From an uncultured Collinsella sp. (GTDB lineage Bacteria > Actinomycetota > Coriobacteriia > Coriobacteriales > Coriobacteriaceae), in the NCBI GenBank assembly GCA_902489775.1, contig CABUBH010000006.1, positions 1 through 60,349 of the forward strand: DNA of 60,349 nucleotides. The letters are read 5' to 3'. Position 1 is the stretch's first letter. Every line of letters starts with the position of its first letter. The translations under genes were made by a program, and so were the position numbers. Below the pieces are notes generated by a model. The model saw nothing but the letters and a program-made list of their open reading frames with translations. It made no database searches and was not told where the DNA came from. Shown here one piece after another: positions 26,603-35,970 of this stretch.

Positions 26603-27474
26603 TACCCTAGGTGCTCCATAATGGTCGCGGCGATCGCAGGACGATTCATAGTGTACAGGTGCAGACCGGCGGCACCGTGCTCCTTGAGGTCGCAAAGCTG
26701 ACGGGCGGCATAATCTACACCGGCTGCCTGCAGGCTCTCGGGGTCGTTCTCGTACTTGGCGAGAATCTTGATGACGGGGGAGGGCAGCGACGCACCGCAC
26801 ATAAAGACCATGCGGCTGATTTGCGACTTGCCCATAAACGGCATGATGCCCGCGGTAATGGGCACGGTGATGCCCGCCTTGTCGGCAAGCTCGCGGAAGC
26901 GGTAGAAGCACTCGTTGTCAAAGAAGAGCTGCGTCACAAAGAAGCTCGCGCCGGCGTCCTGTTTTTGCTTGAGGTATTCGACCGAAGCGTTGAGGTCCTC
27001 ACAGGCAATGTGGCCCTCGGGGTAGGCCGCGGCGCCCACACAAAAGCCGGCGTCGACAAGCTCGGGGATGAGGTCACGGGCGTAGGCGTAGTCCGAGGCG
27101 GGCTTGTCATCCTCGGTCGCGCCAGTGGGCAGATCACCGCGCAGGGCCAGGATGTTTTCTACGCCGGCGGAGCGGTATTCGTCGATCTTGGCGGCGATAT
27201 CGGCGTGCGAGCGGCCCACGCAGGTAAGGTGCGCCACCGAGGGCGTATTGAATTCGCTCGTAATCATATGCGCGATGGGGGCGGTGGTGGCGCCGTTGCC
27301 CGAGCCGCCGGCAGAGCAGGTGACCGAGACAAAGCTCGGCGAAAGCTTGCACAGATTGCCTGCCACCTCGCGAGCCGTGTTGAGGGTAAGCTCGCCCTTG
27401 GGCGGGAACATCTCAAACGAAACGGGTGCGGTGCCCTGGGATGCTGCCTGCTTAAAAACCTCGTCGACGCGCAT
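26602..27474 (-). CDS. metF: Methylenetetrahydrofolate reductase
   Basis: A 290-residue FAD enzyme that reduces 5,10-methylene-THF to 5-methyl-THF, the methyl donor for the neighbouring MetH. Motifs: VSFEMFPPKGE near the N-terminus, VSVTCSAGGSG, HLTCVGRS, LALRGDLPTG and FFVTQLFFDNECFYRF. The ATG at 27474 is preceded by TAAAGGAG. It is first in the metF, reactivase, metH operon. No SAM or cobalamin riboswitch was recognised in the 426-bp upstream gap. Confidence 0.96.
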   Translation of the reverse strand: MRVDEVFKQAASQGTAPVSFEMFPPKGELTLNTAREVAGNLCKLSPSFVSVTCSAGGSGNGATTAPIAHMITSEFNTPSVAHLTCVGRSHADIAAKIDEYRSAGVENILALRGDLPTGATEDDKPASDYAYARDLIPELVDAGFCVGAAAYPEGHIACEDLNASVEYLKQKQDAGASFFVTQLFFDNECFYRFRELADKAGITVPITAGIMPFMGKSQISRMVFMCGASLPSPVIKILAKYENDPESLQAAGVDYAARQLCDLKEHGAAGLHLYTMNRPAIAATIMEHLG

Positions 27475-27613
27475 ATCGTGCTCCTTTAGATACGTAATAG
27501 TGTGATGTGTTGTAAGGATTCTACAGCACCACTGTGTCACGGTGGAGTTTCACTCGCTATTCGGGGATACCAATCAAAGATGCCTTGCTATCGACATTCC
27601 CTATAGCAGAGCG

Positions 27614-27689
27614 GTCAATCTAGGATGGGGCTATAAAGACTGGTATCTGATGCGAAATACCAGTTAATAGAGCCCCATCCCAAATTGAC
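27614..27689. repeat. Long imperfect inverted repeat between metF and glnA
   Basis: From GTCAAT (27614) to ATTGAC (27689) the sequence folds into a hairpin of about 33 bp per arm. GGATGGGGCT/AGCCCCATCC and ACTGGTAT/ATACCAGT are perfect blocks, separated by an internal mismatch. It lies in the 426-bp divergent region; the rest holds only small hairpins such as CAACAT/ATGTTG near 27797-27815 in the glnA leader. Confidence 0.75.
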
Positions 27690-27900
27690 TACCCTTAAAC
27701 CATGGGGAGAGGTCTGCAATTTATACAGTTGATTGGCTGTTGAGGGCGGCAACGCCGCCGCGATGCGGTAACCTCATTGATTGGTTTCGTGACAGCAACA
27801 TAACGGTAATGTTGCGGAAACACGACGAGCCTAATCTATGACTCGTTCGTTAGTAATCAACACCGCTTCTCACGCGGTGCCGATACGAAGGGAGTTCCGT

Positions 27901-29988
27901 ATGGCCGAACTTACTGACCGCTTCGGGACCATGGTGTTCTCTGAGGAAGTCATGAAGGACTACCTCCCCAAGGACATTTGGAAGCGCCTTGCTGCAACCC
28001 TCGAGGACGGTGAGCCGCTCGACCTGGATGTGGCCAACGCCGTTGCCCATGCCATGAAGGTCTGGGCCATCTCCAAGGGCGCGACACACTACGCGCACTG
28101 GTTCCAGCCGCTTTCGGGCATTACTTCCGAGAAGCACGACAGCTTCCTCGAGCCCAACCACGACGGCACCGCCATTACCAAGTTTACGGGCAAGAACCTC
28201 ATCCAGGGCGAGCCCGATGCTTCCAGCTTCCCCAACGGCGGCCTGCGCGCCACCTTCGAGGCCCGTGGCTACACCGCTTGGGATCCCACCAGCCCCGCCT
28301 TTATCAAGGACGATGTCCTGTGCATCCCCACGGCTTTCTGCTCCTACACGGGCGAGGCCCTGGACAAGAAGACCCCGCTGCTGCGTTCCATGACTGCGCT
28401 CTCGCGTGAGTCCAAGCGCGTTTTGGCGCTGTTTGGCAAGACCCCCAAGAAGGTCGTTCCTTCCGTGGGCGATGAGCAGGAGTACTTCCTGATCAAGAAG
28501 GACGCTTACCGCAAGCGCAGGGACCTGGTCATCACCGGTCGCACCCTCTTTGGCGCTGCCCCCTGCAAGGGCCAGGAGCTCGAGGAGCACTACTTTGGCG
28601 CTATCCGCCCCACCGTCTCGGCCTATATGAAGGACCTGGACGATGAACTGTGGGCGCTTGGCATTCCCGCCAAGACCAAGCACAACGAGGTCGCTCCCTG
28701 CCAGCATGAGCTCGCCCCTGTCTACGGCGAGGTCAACGAGGCCATCGACCAGAATCTGGTCATGATGGAGAAGATGAAGCTCATCGCCTCCCGCCACGAC
28801 TTGGTCTGCCTGCTGCACGAGAAGCCCTTCGAGGGCATCAACGGTTCGGGCAAGCACAACAACTGGTCGCTTGGCACCGAGTCCGAGAACCTGCTCGACC
28901 CGGGCGACACCCCGCTCGACAACCTGCAGTTCATCGTCTTCCTCACCGCGGTGATCGAGGCCGTCGATAACTATCAGGAACTCCTGCGTGCCTCCGTTGC
29001 CTCGGCCGGCAACGATCATCGTCTGGGCGCCAACGAGGCTCCTCCGGCGATTATGTCCATCTTCCTGGGCGACCAGCTCACCGAGGTCGTCGAGAAGATC
29101 ATCGATGGCAAGGCTTCCGTCCATGCCACGCGCGGCGTGCTTGACCTGGGCGCCGATACCCTGCCCAAGCTGATGCAGGACAACACCGACCGCAACCGCA
29201 CCTCCCCGTTTGCCTTCACCGGCAACAAGTTCGAGTTCCGTGCCTGCGGCTCCGAGCAGAACGTCTCCGACTCCAACCTGGTGCTCGATGCCGCCGTGGC
29301 CAAGTCGCTCAAGTCCTTCGCCGACGCACTCGAGGGTACGCCCGAGGATAAGTTCCAGGACGCCGCGCTCGAGTACTGCAAGAAGGTGCTGACCGATCAC
29401 CAGCGCATCCTGTTCTCCGGCGACGGTTACTCCGACGAGTGGCCCATCGAGGCCGAGAAGCGCGGCCTTGCCAACAACAAGACCACGGCCGACGCTCTTC
29501 CCGCCTTTGTTTCCGATAAGGCCATTGCGCTCTTTGAGGAGACGGGCGTCCTGACCAAGGCCGAGGCCCAGTGCCGCTATGACTGCAAGCTCGAGAAGTA
29601 CAACAAGCTCATGAACATCGAGGCTACCACGATGGTTCGCGAGGCGCGTCGTACCTATCGCCCGGTCATTACCGCCTATGCCACCAAGGTCGCTAAGGGC
29701 CTTGAGACTATTCGTGCCGCCGGTGCTGAGGCCGCCATGCAGTGCGAGCAGAACACGCTCAACAAGCTCTGCAACGGTATCACCGCCATCAACGACTCCA
29801 TCAAGGCGCTCGACGCCGTACATCAGAAGGCCGAGGCTCTCGATGGCCAGGAGCAGGCCAACGTGTACGCGCACGAGGTCGTTCCCGCTATGGATACGCT
29901 GCGTGCCGCCGTGGACGCCATGGAGGAGATCGTGGCCGCCGACTACTGGCCGGTTCCGACCTACGACGACATCCTGTTCTACGTGTAG
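27901..29988 (+). CDS. glnA: Glutamine synthetase type III
   Basis: A 695-residue enzyme; type III (GlnN) synthetases are ~700 residues, against ~450 for type I. It makes glutamine from glutamate and ammonia. Type III hallmarks visible are SFPNGGLRATFEARGYTAWD, GDEQEYFLI, KHNEVAPCQHELAPVYGE, NGSGKHNNWS (ATP/glutamate site) and LGANEAPPAIMSIFLG. The ATG at 27901 follows GAAGGGAG; the frame open from 27838 is leader. It is monocistronic, with a long leader and a strong terminator. GlnR- or NtcA-like sites were not certain. Confidence 0.96.
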   Translation: MAELTDRFGTMVFSEEVMKDYLPKDIWKRLAATLEDGEPLDLDVANAVAHAMKVWAISKGATHYAHWFQPLSGITSEKHDSFLEPNHDGTAITKFTGKNLIQGEPDASSFPNGGLRATFEARGYTAWDPTSPAFIKDDVLCIPTAFCSYTGEALDKKTPLLRSMTALSRESKRVLALFGKTPKKVVPSVGDEQEYFLIKKDAYRKRRDLVITGRTLFGAAPCKGQELEEHYFGAIRPTVSAYMKDLDDELWALGIPAKTKHNEVAPCQHELAPVYGEVNEAIDQNLVMMEKMKLIASRHDLVCLLHEKPFEGINGSGKHNNWSLGTESENLLDPGDTPLDNLQFIVFLTAVIEAVDNYQELLRASVASAGNDHRLGANEAPPAIMSIFLGDQLTEVVEKIIDGKASVHATRGVLDLGADTLPKLMQDNTDRNRTSPFAFTGNKFEFRACGSEQNVSDSNLVLDAAVAKSLKSFADALEGTPEDKFQDAALEYCKKVLTDHQRILFSGDGYSDEWPIEAEKRGLANNKTTADALPAFVSDKAIALFEETGVLTKAEAQCRYDCKLEKYNKLMNIEATTMVREARRTYRPVITAYATKVAKGLETIRAAGAEAAMQCEQNTLNKLCNGITAINDSIKALDAVHQKAEALDGQEQANVYAHEVVPAMDTLRAAVDAMEEIVAADYWPVPTYDDILFYV

Positions 29989-30017
29989 GGCGCAACTGAC
30001 ATATCGTCACGGTATTG

Positions 30018-30053
30018 AGCCGGGGTCCGCATCGCGCGGGCCCCGGCTTTCTT
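30018..30053 (+). terminator. Terminator after glnA
   Basis: AGCCGGGG...CCCCGGCT stem with inner TCCGC/GCGGG, then TTTCTTGTT. Confidence 0.85.
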
Positions 30054-30096
30054 GTTGAACAAATTTATTAGGGAAGAGTCCGCTCCGTGCCGTTTG

Positions 30097-30837
30097 CTAG
30101 GGTAAGGGCGTGCGCGTTGCCGTGTCATGAAAATGAAAAATGCTTGGAATATAACGTGCCTCGATGTACTCAAATTGAGTTCCGGTTGAGTCGAATGTCT
30201 GGCTGGTTACGACTGCCAGATACGAAGAAGAATCGACGCCAAGCAACCGGCAGTCCTCAGCGTCGGGCTGGGCGAGTGTTATTGTTCGTTTGCTCACGGC
30301 AATGGTGAGCCCTAGCTCATCCTCGATGTAATGGAAGAGCGACAGGGTGGCATTCTGCTCGTTTAAGCCGGGGACGGAGGAAGTTAGGAAGTAGTGGCGG
30401 TCGACAGCGACCGGTTTATCGTCGAGCATGCGGACGAGCTTCAAATGCGTAAGGTCTTCTCCTTCGGGAAATCCCGTCAACTGGGCTAGACACTTATTGG
30501 TGCTTACGTGTTCGAAATAGACGATTTTTGACGTTGGAATTGCTCCGATTGCGTGTGCCGATTCGCTGAACGAACAAAGGCCGCTTACGGTGAATGCACC
30601 CTCTTTGCTGGTGCCTGCATGTGACGTCTCGATTACGAGGACTCCCTTGCCTTTAATGGACTGAACTAGACCTTCATTTGCGAGAAGTGAGATAGCCTTG
30701 CGCACCGTCATTCGAGAGCAGGAGAACTCTTTGGAAAGATTTTGTTCGGAAGGAAGGAGCGATCCCACGGGATGCTTGCCTTCGACAATCCGCTCTCGTA
30801 GGCTTCGGTAAATTTCACTGTACAGGATCCTTGCCAA
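30097..30837 (-). CDS. GntR/HutC-family transcriptional regulator
   Basis: A 246-residue regulator: winged helix (IYRSLRERIVEGKHPVGSLLPSEQNLSKEFSCSRMTVRKAI, residues ~8-50) and a UTRA ligand-binding domain (~80-240) ending in EYIEARYIPSIFHF. The start is probably TTG at 30837, 7 nt after AAGGAG. It is divergent from the GH4/PTS operon, whose promoter carries two copies of a 10-bp palindrome. UTRA regulators of such operons bind phosphorylated sugars, so a disaccharide phosphate is the likely inducer. Confidence 0.9.
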   Translation of the reverse strand: MARILYSEIYRSLRERIVEGKHPVGSLLPSEQNLSKEFSCSRMTVRKAISLLANEGLVQSIKGKGVLVIETSHAGTSKEGAFTVSGLCSFSESAHAIGAIPTSKIVYFEHVSTNKCLAQLTGFPEGEDLTHLKLVRMLDDKPVAVDRHYFLTSSVPGLNEQNATLSLFHYIEDELGLTIAVSKRTITLAQPDAEDCRLLGVDSSSYLAVVTSQTFDSTGTQFEYIEARYIPSIFHFHDTATRTPLP

Positions 30838-30972
30838 AATGCTCTCCTTATTGAGGTTGTACGGAATGCGTCGAATCGGCGCGATTATCCGCTCCTACCA
30901 ATTATAGGAAGTGGAGACACTTAAAGTTGCCGCTTACCGCCATAAATCAACCGTTCACCCGTGTGCTTAACA

Positions 30973-31038
30973 TGTCTAGACAGATAGCAAATCATGTGGC
31001 TATAATTCAAGTTGTCAAGTACATGTCTAGACAGGAGG
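30973..31038 (+). promoter_or_regulatory. Promoter with paired GntR operators
   Basis: TGTCTAGACA occurs at 30973-30982, overlapping a -35 (TAGACA, 30977-30982), and again at 31024-31033, just downstream of the -10 TATAAT (31001-31006; spacer 18) and touching the AGGAGG ribosome site. The arrangement predicts direct repression by the divergent GntR protein. Confidence 0.8.
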
Positions 31039-31045
31039 ATTTGTA

Positions 31046-32377
31046 ATGGCAAAACAGAGCTATGCAGTTACTATCGCGGGAGGCGGAAGCACTTATACAC
31101 CGGGTGTTGTTCTGACACTTCTCGCGAAGCGTGATGTGTTCCCCATCAATAGGATTACGCTCTATGACAACGATGCCGAGCGTCAGGGGACAATTGCCAA
31201 GGCATGTGCCATCTACATCAGGGAGAATGCTCCAGAGGTAACCTTCAGCTATACGACCGACCCTGAGGAGGCCTTCACAGGCATCGACTTTGTACTTGCC
31301 CAGATTCGCGTTGGCAAGTACGCTATGCGCGATAAGGACGAGAAGATCCCCCTGCGCTATGGCGTTCTTGGCCAAGAGACCTGCGGTCCTGGTGGCATTG
31401 CTTATGGCTTGCGCTCCATTGGCGGCGTACTCGAGATCCTTGACTACATGGAGAAATACAGTCCCGACGCATGGATGCTCAACTACTCCAACCCCGCGGC
31501 GATCGTTGCTGAGGCGACACGTCGTCTTCGCCCGGATTCAAAGATTATCAACATTTGCGATATGCCAATAGCCCTGATGGATATCATGGCTCAGATGTGT
31601 GGTCTCAAGGACCACAACGACCTCGTCGTCGGCTACTACGGCCTCAACCACTTTGGCTGGTGGACAAAGATTCACGACCGTGCTGGCAATGACCTTATGC
31701 CCACTATCAAGGCCCAAATGGCTAAAAACGGTTATGCCGGCGAGGATTCCGGCCTTGAATTCGTCGATGCGTCTTGGGACCAGACGTTCCGTAAGGCTAA
31801 GGATGTTTACGCGCTCGATCCGAATACCATCCCGAACACCTACCTCAAGTACTATCTCTTCCCGGACTATGTGGTTGAGCACACCGACCCCAACCACACC
31901 CGCACCGACGAGGTCCGTGAGGGTCGCGAGAAACGCGTCTTCGGCACCGCCCGCCAGATTATCGAAAAGGGCACGTCTGAGGGTTTCGGCCTTAAGCCAG
32001 ATACCCACGCTGAGTACATTGTCGATCTCGCTCGCGCTTTGGCAGAGAACACCCGTGAACGTTTCTCGCTGATTGTTCCCAACGACGGGGCTGTGTCCAA
32101 TTTTGACCCAACGGCTATGGTCGAGATTCCCTGCATCGTCGGCAGCGACGGCTACGAGAAAATTTGCCAAGGTGAGATTCCGCAATTCCAGAAAGGACTT
32201 ATGGAGGAACAGGTCTCGGTCGAAAAGCTTGCAGTGTCTGCTTGGGTCGACCATTCCTATCAGGAGCTTTGGCAGGCGCTGACGCTTTCGAAGACGGTCC
32301 CCTCTGCCTCCGTTGCAAAGAAGATCCTTGACGATCTCATTGAGGCGAATAAGGAGTTCTGGCCAGAACTTCACTAG
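31046..32377 (+). CDS. malA: GH4 6-phospho-alpha-glucosidase (maltose-6'-phosphate type)
   Basis: A 443-residue NAD+- and Mn2+-dependent hydrolase of glycoside hydrolase family 4, which hydrolyses PTS-imported disaccharide phosphates by an oxidation-elimination route. Features: nucleotide-binding IAGGGSTYTPG (9-20), GQETCGPGGIAYGLRSIGG (109-127), metal ligands Cys171 (ICDMP) and His202 (LNHFGWW) with Asp172. These match the positions I recall for Bacillus subtilis MalA/GlvA, to which the whole sequence is very similar. AGGAGG precedes the ATG. It heads an operon with the EIIBC gene. Confidence 0.94.
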   Translation: MAKQSYAVTIAGGGSTYTPGVVLTLLAKRDVFPINRITLYDNDAERQGTIAKACAIYIRENAPEVTFSYTTDPEEAFTGIDFVLAQIRVGKYAMRDKDEKIPLRYGVLGQETCGPGGIAYGLRSIGGVLEILDYMEKYSPDAWMLNYSNPAAIVAEATRRLRPDSKIINICDMPIALMDIMAQMCGLKDHNDLVVGYYGLNHFGWWTKIHDRAGNDLMPTIKAQMAKNGYAGEDSGLEFVDASWDQTFRKAKDVYALDPNTIPNTYLKYYLFPDYVVEHTDPNHTRTDEVREGREKRVFGTARQIIEKGTSEGFGLKPDTHAEYIVDLARALAENTRERFSLIVPNDGAVSNFDPTAMVEIPCIVGSDGYEKICQGEIPQFQKGLMEEQVSVEKLAVSAWVDHSYQELWQALTLSKTVPSASVAKKILDDLIEANKEFWPELH

Positions 32378-32445
32378 TATCGGAAATCAATTTAGTGAAT
32401 GATGGTGGGCGGCCGACCTTGGACAGGTCGCATGGGAGGAAAACC

Positions 32446-33915
32446 ATGAGCGAAAGCAAAGAGCTTGCAAATCGCAAGCTCGGCGAGGACGTAGTTGGCC
32501 TCGTCGGCGGTAAGGAAAACATCCTGAGCATCTCGCACTGCATGACGCGTCTACGTTTCAAGCTGCGAGACGATGCGAAGGCCGATACTAAGGCAATTGA
32601 GTCTCATAAAGGCGTCATTCAAGTAATCAACGCGAATGGTCAGTATCAGGTTGTTGTCGGCATCAATGTGATTGAGGATGTTTACGATGCCGCGGTTGCC
32701 GCTTCTGGTGTCGAGGGGCTGGGCGAGGTTAATCTTGCTGGTGAGCCCGTCAAGAAAGGAAACGTCGTCAGCGCCCTTATCGACACCATTTCGGGTGTCA
32801 TCCAACCGATTCTTGCGGTGCTGTGCGCCGCGGGCATGATTAAGGGTGTTTTGAGCATTCTTGTTGCCCTTGGATGGATTACGGCGACAGATGGCTTGTA
32901 CCAGATTCTATATGCGGCTGGTGACGGCTTCTTCTACTTCCTGCCGATTATCCTTGGCTATACCGCGGCAAAGAAGTTTGGCTGTAGCGAGTTCGTTGGC
33001 ATGACGCTCGGTATCGCACTTACGTATCCGGCGATGGTCAACATCACATCGGGTGATGTCTTGGGAACGGTGCTTGCCGGCACTCCCTTTGCCATGAACT
33101 ATTACACGACATTCCTCGGCATACCCGTCATCATGCCGTCTTCGGGTTATACGAGCTCTGTCATTCCGATTATCATCTCTGTTTGGTTCGCGGCAAAGCT
33201 GGAGAAGTGGTGCCGCAAGCATTTCTCTGAGTATGTAAAGTTCTTCTTTGTGCCTACGTGCGTGCTCGTTGTGATGGTCCCCGCTACCTATTTGATTATT
33301 GGCCCGATTGCCACCCTGATCACGAACCTCATGAGCCTGCTGTTTAACTCCCTCTACAGCTTGCCTGTCATCGGCGGCGCGCTCGGCGGCATCGTGCTTA
33401 CTGCCATTTGGCAGCCTATGGTCATCTTCGGCTTCCACTGGAGTGTCATTGCTCTCATGCTTGTGAACATTGCCTCCCAGGGCTGGGATATTGTCATGGC
33501 GCCGTACATGGTTTGCTCGTACGCTCAGTCCCTTGCCGTCCTCGCTATCCTTCTGAAGACTAAGGACGTAAAGCTCAAGCAGCTTGCATGGCCGGCGTTC
33601 ATCTCGGGCTTCTTCTTCGGCATCACCGAGCCCTGCATCTACGGCGTGACCCTTCCGCGCAAGAAGCCTTTTATCATGAGCTGCATCGCCTCTGTGCCCG
33701 GCGGCCTAATCATCGGCGCTCTTGGCACCAAGATGTTCGCCTTCACCGGCGGCGGCTTCTGCGCCTTCCCGGGCTTCATTGACCCGTCCGGTGCAATGGG
33801 CGCGAACTACCTGATTTACGTAATCATAGCCATTGTGGTTTCCAGTGTGATTTCGTTCCTGCTTACGTATGCGACGTACAAGGAGGACGTGCCGGCGGTA
33901 GAGGCTGCAAAGTAG
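32446..33915 (+). CDS. PTS EIIBC, alpha-glucoside/glucose superfamily
   Basis: A 489-residue permease: N-terminal EIIB domain with phosphorylated Cys32 in ISHCMTRLRF (about 1-90), then a multi-span EIIC domain with the GITEPCIYGV loop motif. No EIIA domain follows, so the EIIA must come in trans; the free EIIA at 15069 is a candidate. The ATG at 32446 has GGGAGGAAAA upstream. Gene order with the GH4 enzyme indicates import of maltose or a related alpha-glucoside as its 6'-phosphate. Domain order B-C differs from B. subtilis MalP (C-B). Confidence 0.9.
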   Translation: MSESKELANRKLGEDVVGLVGGKENILSISHCMTRLRFKLRDDAKADTKAIESHKGVIQVINANGQYQVVVGINVIEDVYDAAVAASGVEGLGEVNLAGEPVKKGNVVSALIDTISGVIQPILAVLCAAGMIKGVLSILVALGWITATDGLYQILYAAGDGFFYFLPIILGYTAAKKFGCSEFVGMTLGIALTYPAMVNITSGDVLGTVLAGTPFAMNYYTTFLGIPVIMPSSGYTSSVIPIIISVWFAAKLEKWCRKHFSEYVKFFFVPTCVLVVMVPATYLIIGPIATLITNLMSLLFNSLYSLPVIGGALGGIVLTAIWQPMVIFGFHWSVIALMLVNIASQGWDIVMAPYMVCSYAQSLAVLAILLKTKDVKLKQLAWPAFISGFFFGITEPCIYGVTLPRKKPFIMSCIASVPGGLIIGALGTKMFAFTGGGFCAFPGFIDPSGAMGANYLIYVIIAIVVSSVISFLLTYATYKEDVPAVEAAK

Positions 33916-33963
33916 CCAAAGAGGCGGAGCGCGGGATAAGTATGCCCCGTGCGCCAGCAATCT

Positions 33964-34008
33964 GACAAGGTCGTCCTTGGATAAGCGCCGAGGGCGACCT
34001 TGTCTTGT
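33964..34008 (+). terminator. Terminator after the EIIBC gene
   Basis: GACAAGGTCG (33964-33973) pairs with CGACCTTGTC (33995-34004). The T run is weak (TTGTGTT), so read-through into the serine hydrolase gene is possible. Confidence 0.65.
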
Positions 34009-34039
34009 GTTGGTTTCGTTTGAGAGGCAGTGGTTGAGA

Positions 34040-35476
34040 GTGTCTAATATTATCTTTGACAATAGGATGGGCGAGGCGTGCCTTGCGGCGTGGAGGTCCG
34101 CGGGCGTGGAAGTCCGCTCGGTCGTGGTTCGACAAGATGGTGAAGTCGTCTTTGAGCATGCGGCTGCGCCGTTCGCCCTCGAACACGTTCACCCGCTCTA
34201 TTCTGTGACTAAGTCCTTTACCTCGGTCGCTGTCGGGATGTTGGTGAATGAAGGGCGGCTGTCGCTGGCTGATCGCTGGATTTCATACTTCCCGGAATAT
34301 GAAGGCGAGATCGCGGATGAGCGCTTTCGTAATGTGACGGTTCGCAATTTGCTGACTATGACGATGGGGCAGGAGAGTGACCTTTCGTATATTGGCGCGG
34401 GAGACGACTGGGCACATGAGGTTCTTCATCGTGAGTTTGACTGGAAGCCGGGCGAGGTCTTTCACTACGATTCGCTGTGTTCACATTTATTGAGCATGCT
34501 CGTGCAACGCATAAGTGGAACGAAAGAATCCGATTATCTCGCCGAACGTTTGTTTACGCCGTTAGGCATTAGAAGTTGGTGGTGGGAAGAGGATCAAGCC
34601 GGTCATACGACCGGAGGTTTTGGTCTTCACCTTTCGACACCGGATTTGGCTAAGTTTGGTCAATGTTTGCTGGATGGCGGCAAGTGGTGTGGGGAACAGA
34701 TCATTCCCGCGGAATGGGTTGCCGAGGCGACGAAGATTCAGGTGGAAACGAGCCCCTTTTATCCGTCTGAGGCGACTGAAGACGGCAATGGCTATGGATA
34801 CCAGTTCTGGATGTGCCGGCGCGGCGGATTCAGATGCTCTGGCCTTTTTGGGCAGCTGTGCTACATACGGCCCACAGATGGCCTTGTCATCGCTTGCTCG
34901 AGTTCCACGACAGGAAGTAAGGCGTTGCTTGATCCGCTGTATGATGTATTGTTCAAAGAGCCTAGTGTTCGGAAAACGGTGGCTTCCGAACGTGGCTTCG
35001 ATAGCATTCCCGTGCCAGTTGGGTTGGCTTCTGGCGGACGTTTGAGTTCATTACGCCTCGAGGGCATTCATCATTGCATTTTCGGGGATTTTGAAGAGAT
35101 CGATATTCGATTTCATGAGAATGAGCTGGATTTGTCTCTGTTGCGCGATGGTCGTGAGTACGGCGTGAGGGCCGGCTACGAGTCTTGGGTTTGCAAATCG
35201 GGCGATGGGGCCGGAGTTGGAGACCTCTTTCCTTTCGTGACTCATGAAGCTGAGAGGGACGATGCCCCCGCATGGGATGTTCGCAAGTTGTTTGCAGCAT
35301 ATGCCTGGACTTCGCCAACAAATTTACAAATCGAGACCAGGGAACTGGACTACACGCGGCGCTGTTTTATCGATGTGCGGATCGGAGGTATTTATGCTGT
35401 GTGCAGGGTGCGAGTTGAGGGAATGTGCTGCTTCCCGGCACCCTCGGAACTCACAGCGATTTTGAAGTTGGGATAA
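34040..35476 (+). CDS. Serine hydrolase, class C beta-lactamase/DD-peptidase fold
   Basis: A 478-residue protein with the penicillin-binding-type motifs: SxxK as SVTK (55-58), a YDS motif in FHYDSLCSHLL (about 155) and HTTGG (about 197-201) near the usual K/HTG strand. The C-terminal ~150 residues are extra and beta-rich. No signal peptide is visible, so it is probably cytosolic, like EstB or 6-aminohexanoate hydrolase relatives. GTG at 34040 is preferred because the earlier frame start (33977) lies inside the terminator hairpin. It may belong to the upstream sugar operon by read-through. The substrate is unknown. Confidence 0.8.
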   Translation: MSNIIFDNRMGEACLAAWRSAGVEVRSVVVRQDGEVVFEHAAAPFALEHVHPLYSVTKSFTSVAVGMLVNEGRLSLADRWISYFPEYEGEIADERFRNVTVRNLLTMTMGQESDLSYIGAGDDWAHEVLHREFDWKPGEVFHYDSLCSHLLSMLVQRISGTKESDYLAERLFTPLGIRSWWWEEDQAGHTTGGFGLHLSTPDLAKFGQCLLDGGKWCGEQIIPAEWVAEATKIQVETSPFYPSEATEDGNGYGYQFWMCRRGGFRCSGLFGQLCYIRPTDGLVIACSSSTTGSKALLDPLYDVLFKEPSVRKTVASERGFDSIPVPVGLASGGRLSSLRLEGIHHCIFGDFEEIDIRFHENELDLSLLRDGREYGVRAGYESWVCKSGDGAGVGDLFPFVTHEAERDDAPAWDVRKLFAAYAWTSPTNLQIETRELDYTRRCFIDVRIGGIYAVCRVRVEGMCCFPAPSELTAILKLG

Positions 35477-35629
35477 TTTTTCAAGACGTGCGATTGATAA
35501 GAAAGCTTGCCAACATCACGGCTAATGGAGACGGAGCTGTTTCCAAGCAATGTTCTTCGATGCGGACGTCTCAGATATCGTATTGCCTTTGGAACAAGAT
35601 AATCACTTGTTGGGGCGCAGCAAAACGTG

Positions 35630-35970
35630 TTTCCTCGGCTCCGCGTCCTGTCGGGTTCGAATTCCGGCTCGTGGGTAGCAAAAAGCCCGTCACCACGGGG
35701 GTGACGGGATAATGGAAGATGTTACTTTATGGCCCATGGCAAAAAGCCCGTCACCACGGGGGTGACGGGCTTCTTAGATGCTGTGGTGCCCCCAGCGGGA
35801 TGTCCGCGTGCGGCTGGCGCCGCCCGCTTCCGCTGCGTCGCTTTGCTCCTTGCGTGCTGCGCTGGAAAACGCTTCGCGTTTCCTCAGCTCCGCACCCTGC
35901 CGGGTTCGAATTCCGGCACATGGCAGCAAAAAGCCCGCTATCGTGAGGATAACGGGCTTCTCATTTTAAA
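35630..35970. repeat. Decayed tRNA-end and terminator repeats beside tRNA-Glu
   Basis: The 494-bp gap after the hydrolase gene holds repeated modules. AAAAAGCCCG terminator hairpins occur at about 35679, 35743 and 35929; the first two share an identical ~30-bp block. GGGTTCGAATTCCGG, a T-arm-like sequence, appears near 35650 and 35900. TGGTGCCCCCAGCGGGAT, the reverse-strand 3' end of tRNA-Glu, recurs at about 35785-35802. No gene is evident. Confidence 0.65.

Noticed and set aside
27475..27900. SAM, cobalamin or glutamine riboswitch ahead of metF or glnA
   Set aside because: None of the conserved cores I know (for example the B12 box or the SAM-I K-turn) could be found; only palindromes were seen.
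27850..29874. A 674-codon minus-strand frame
   Set aside because: It is antisense to glnA and has no domain-like composition or ribosome site.
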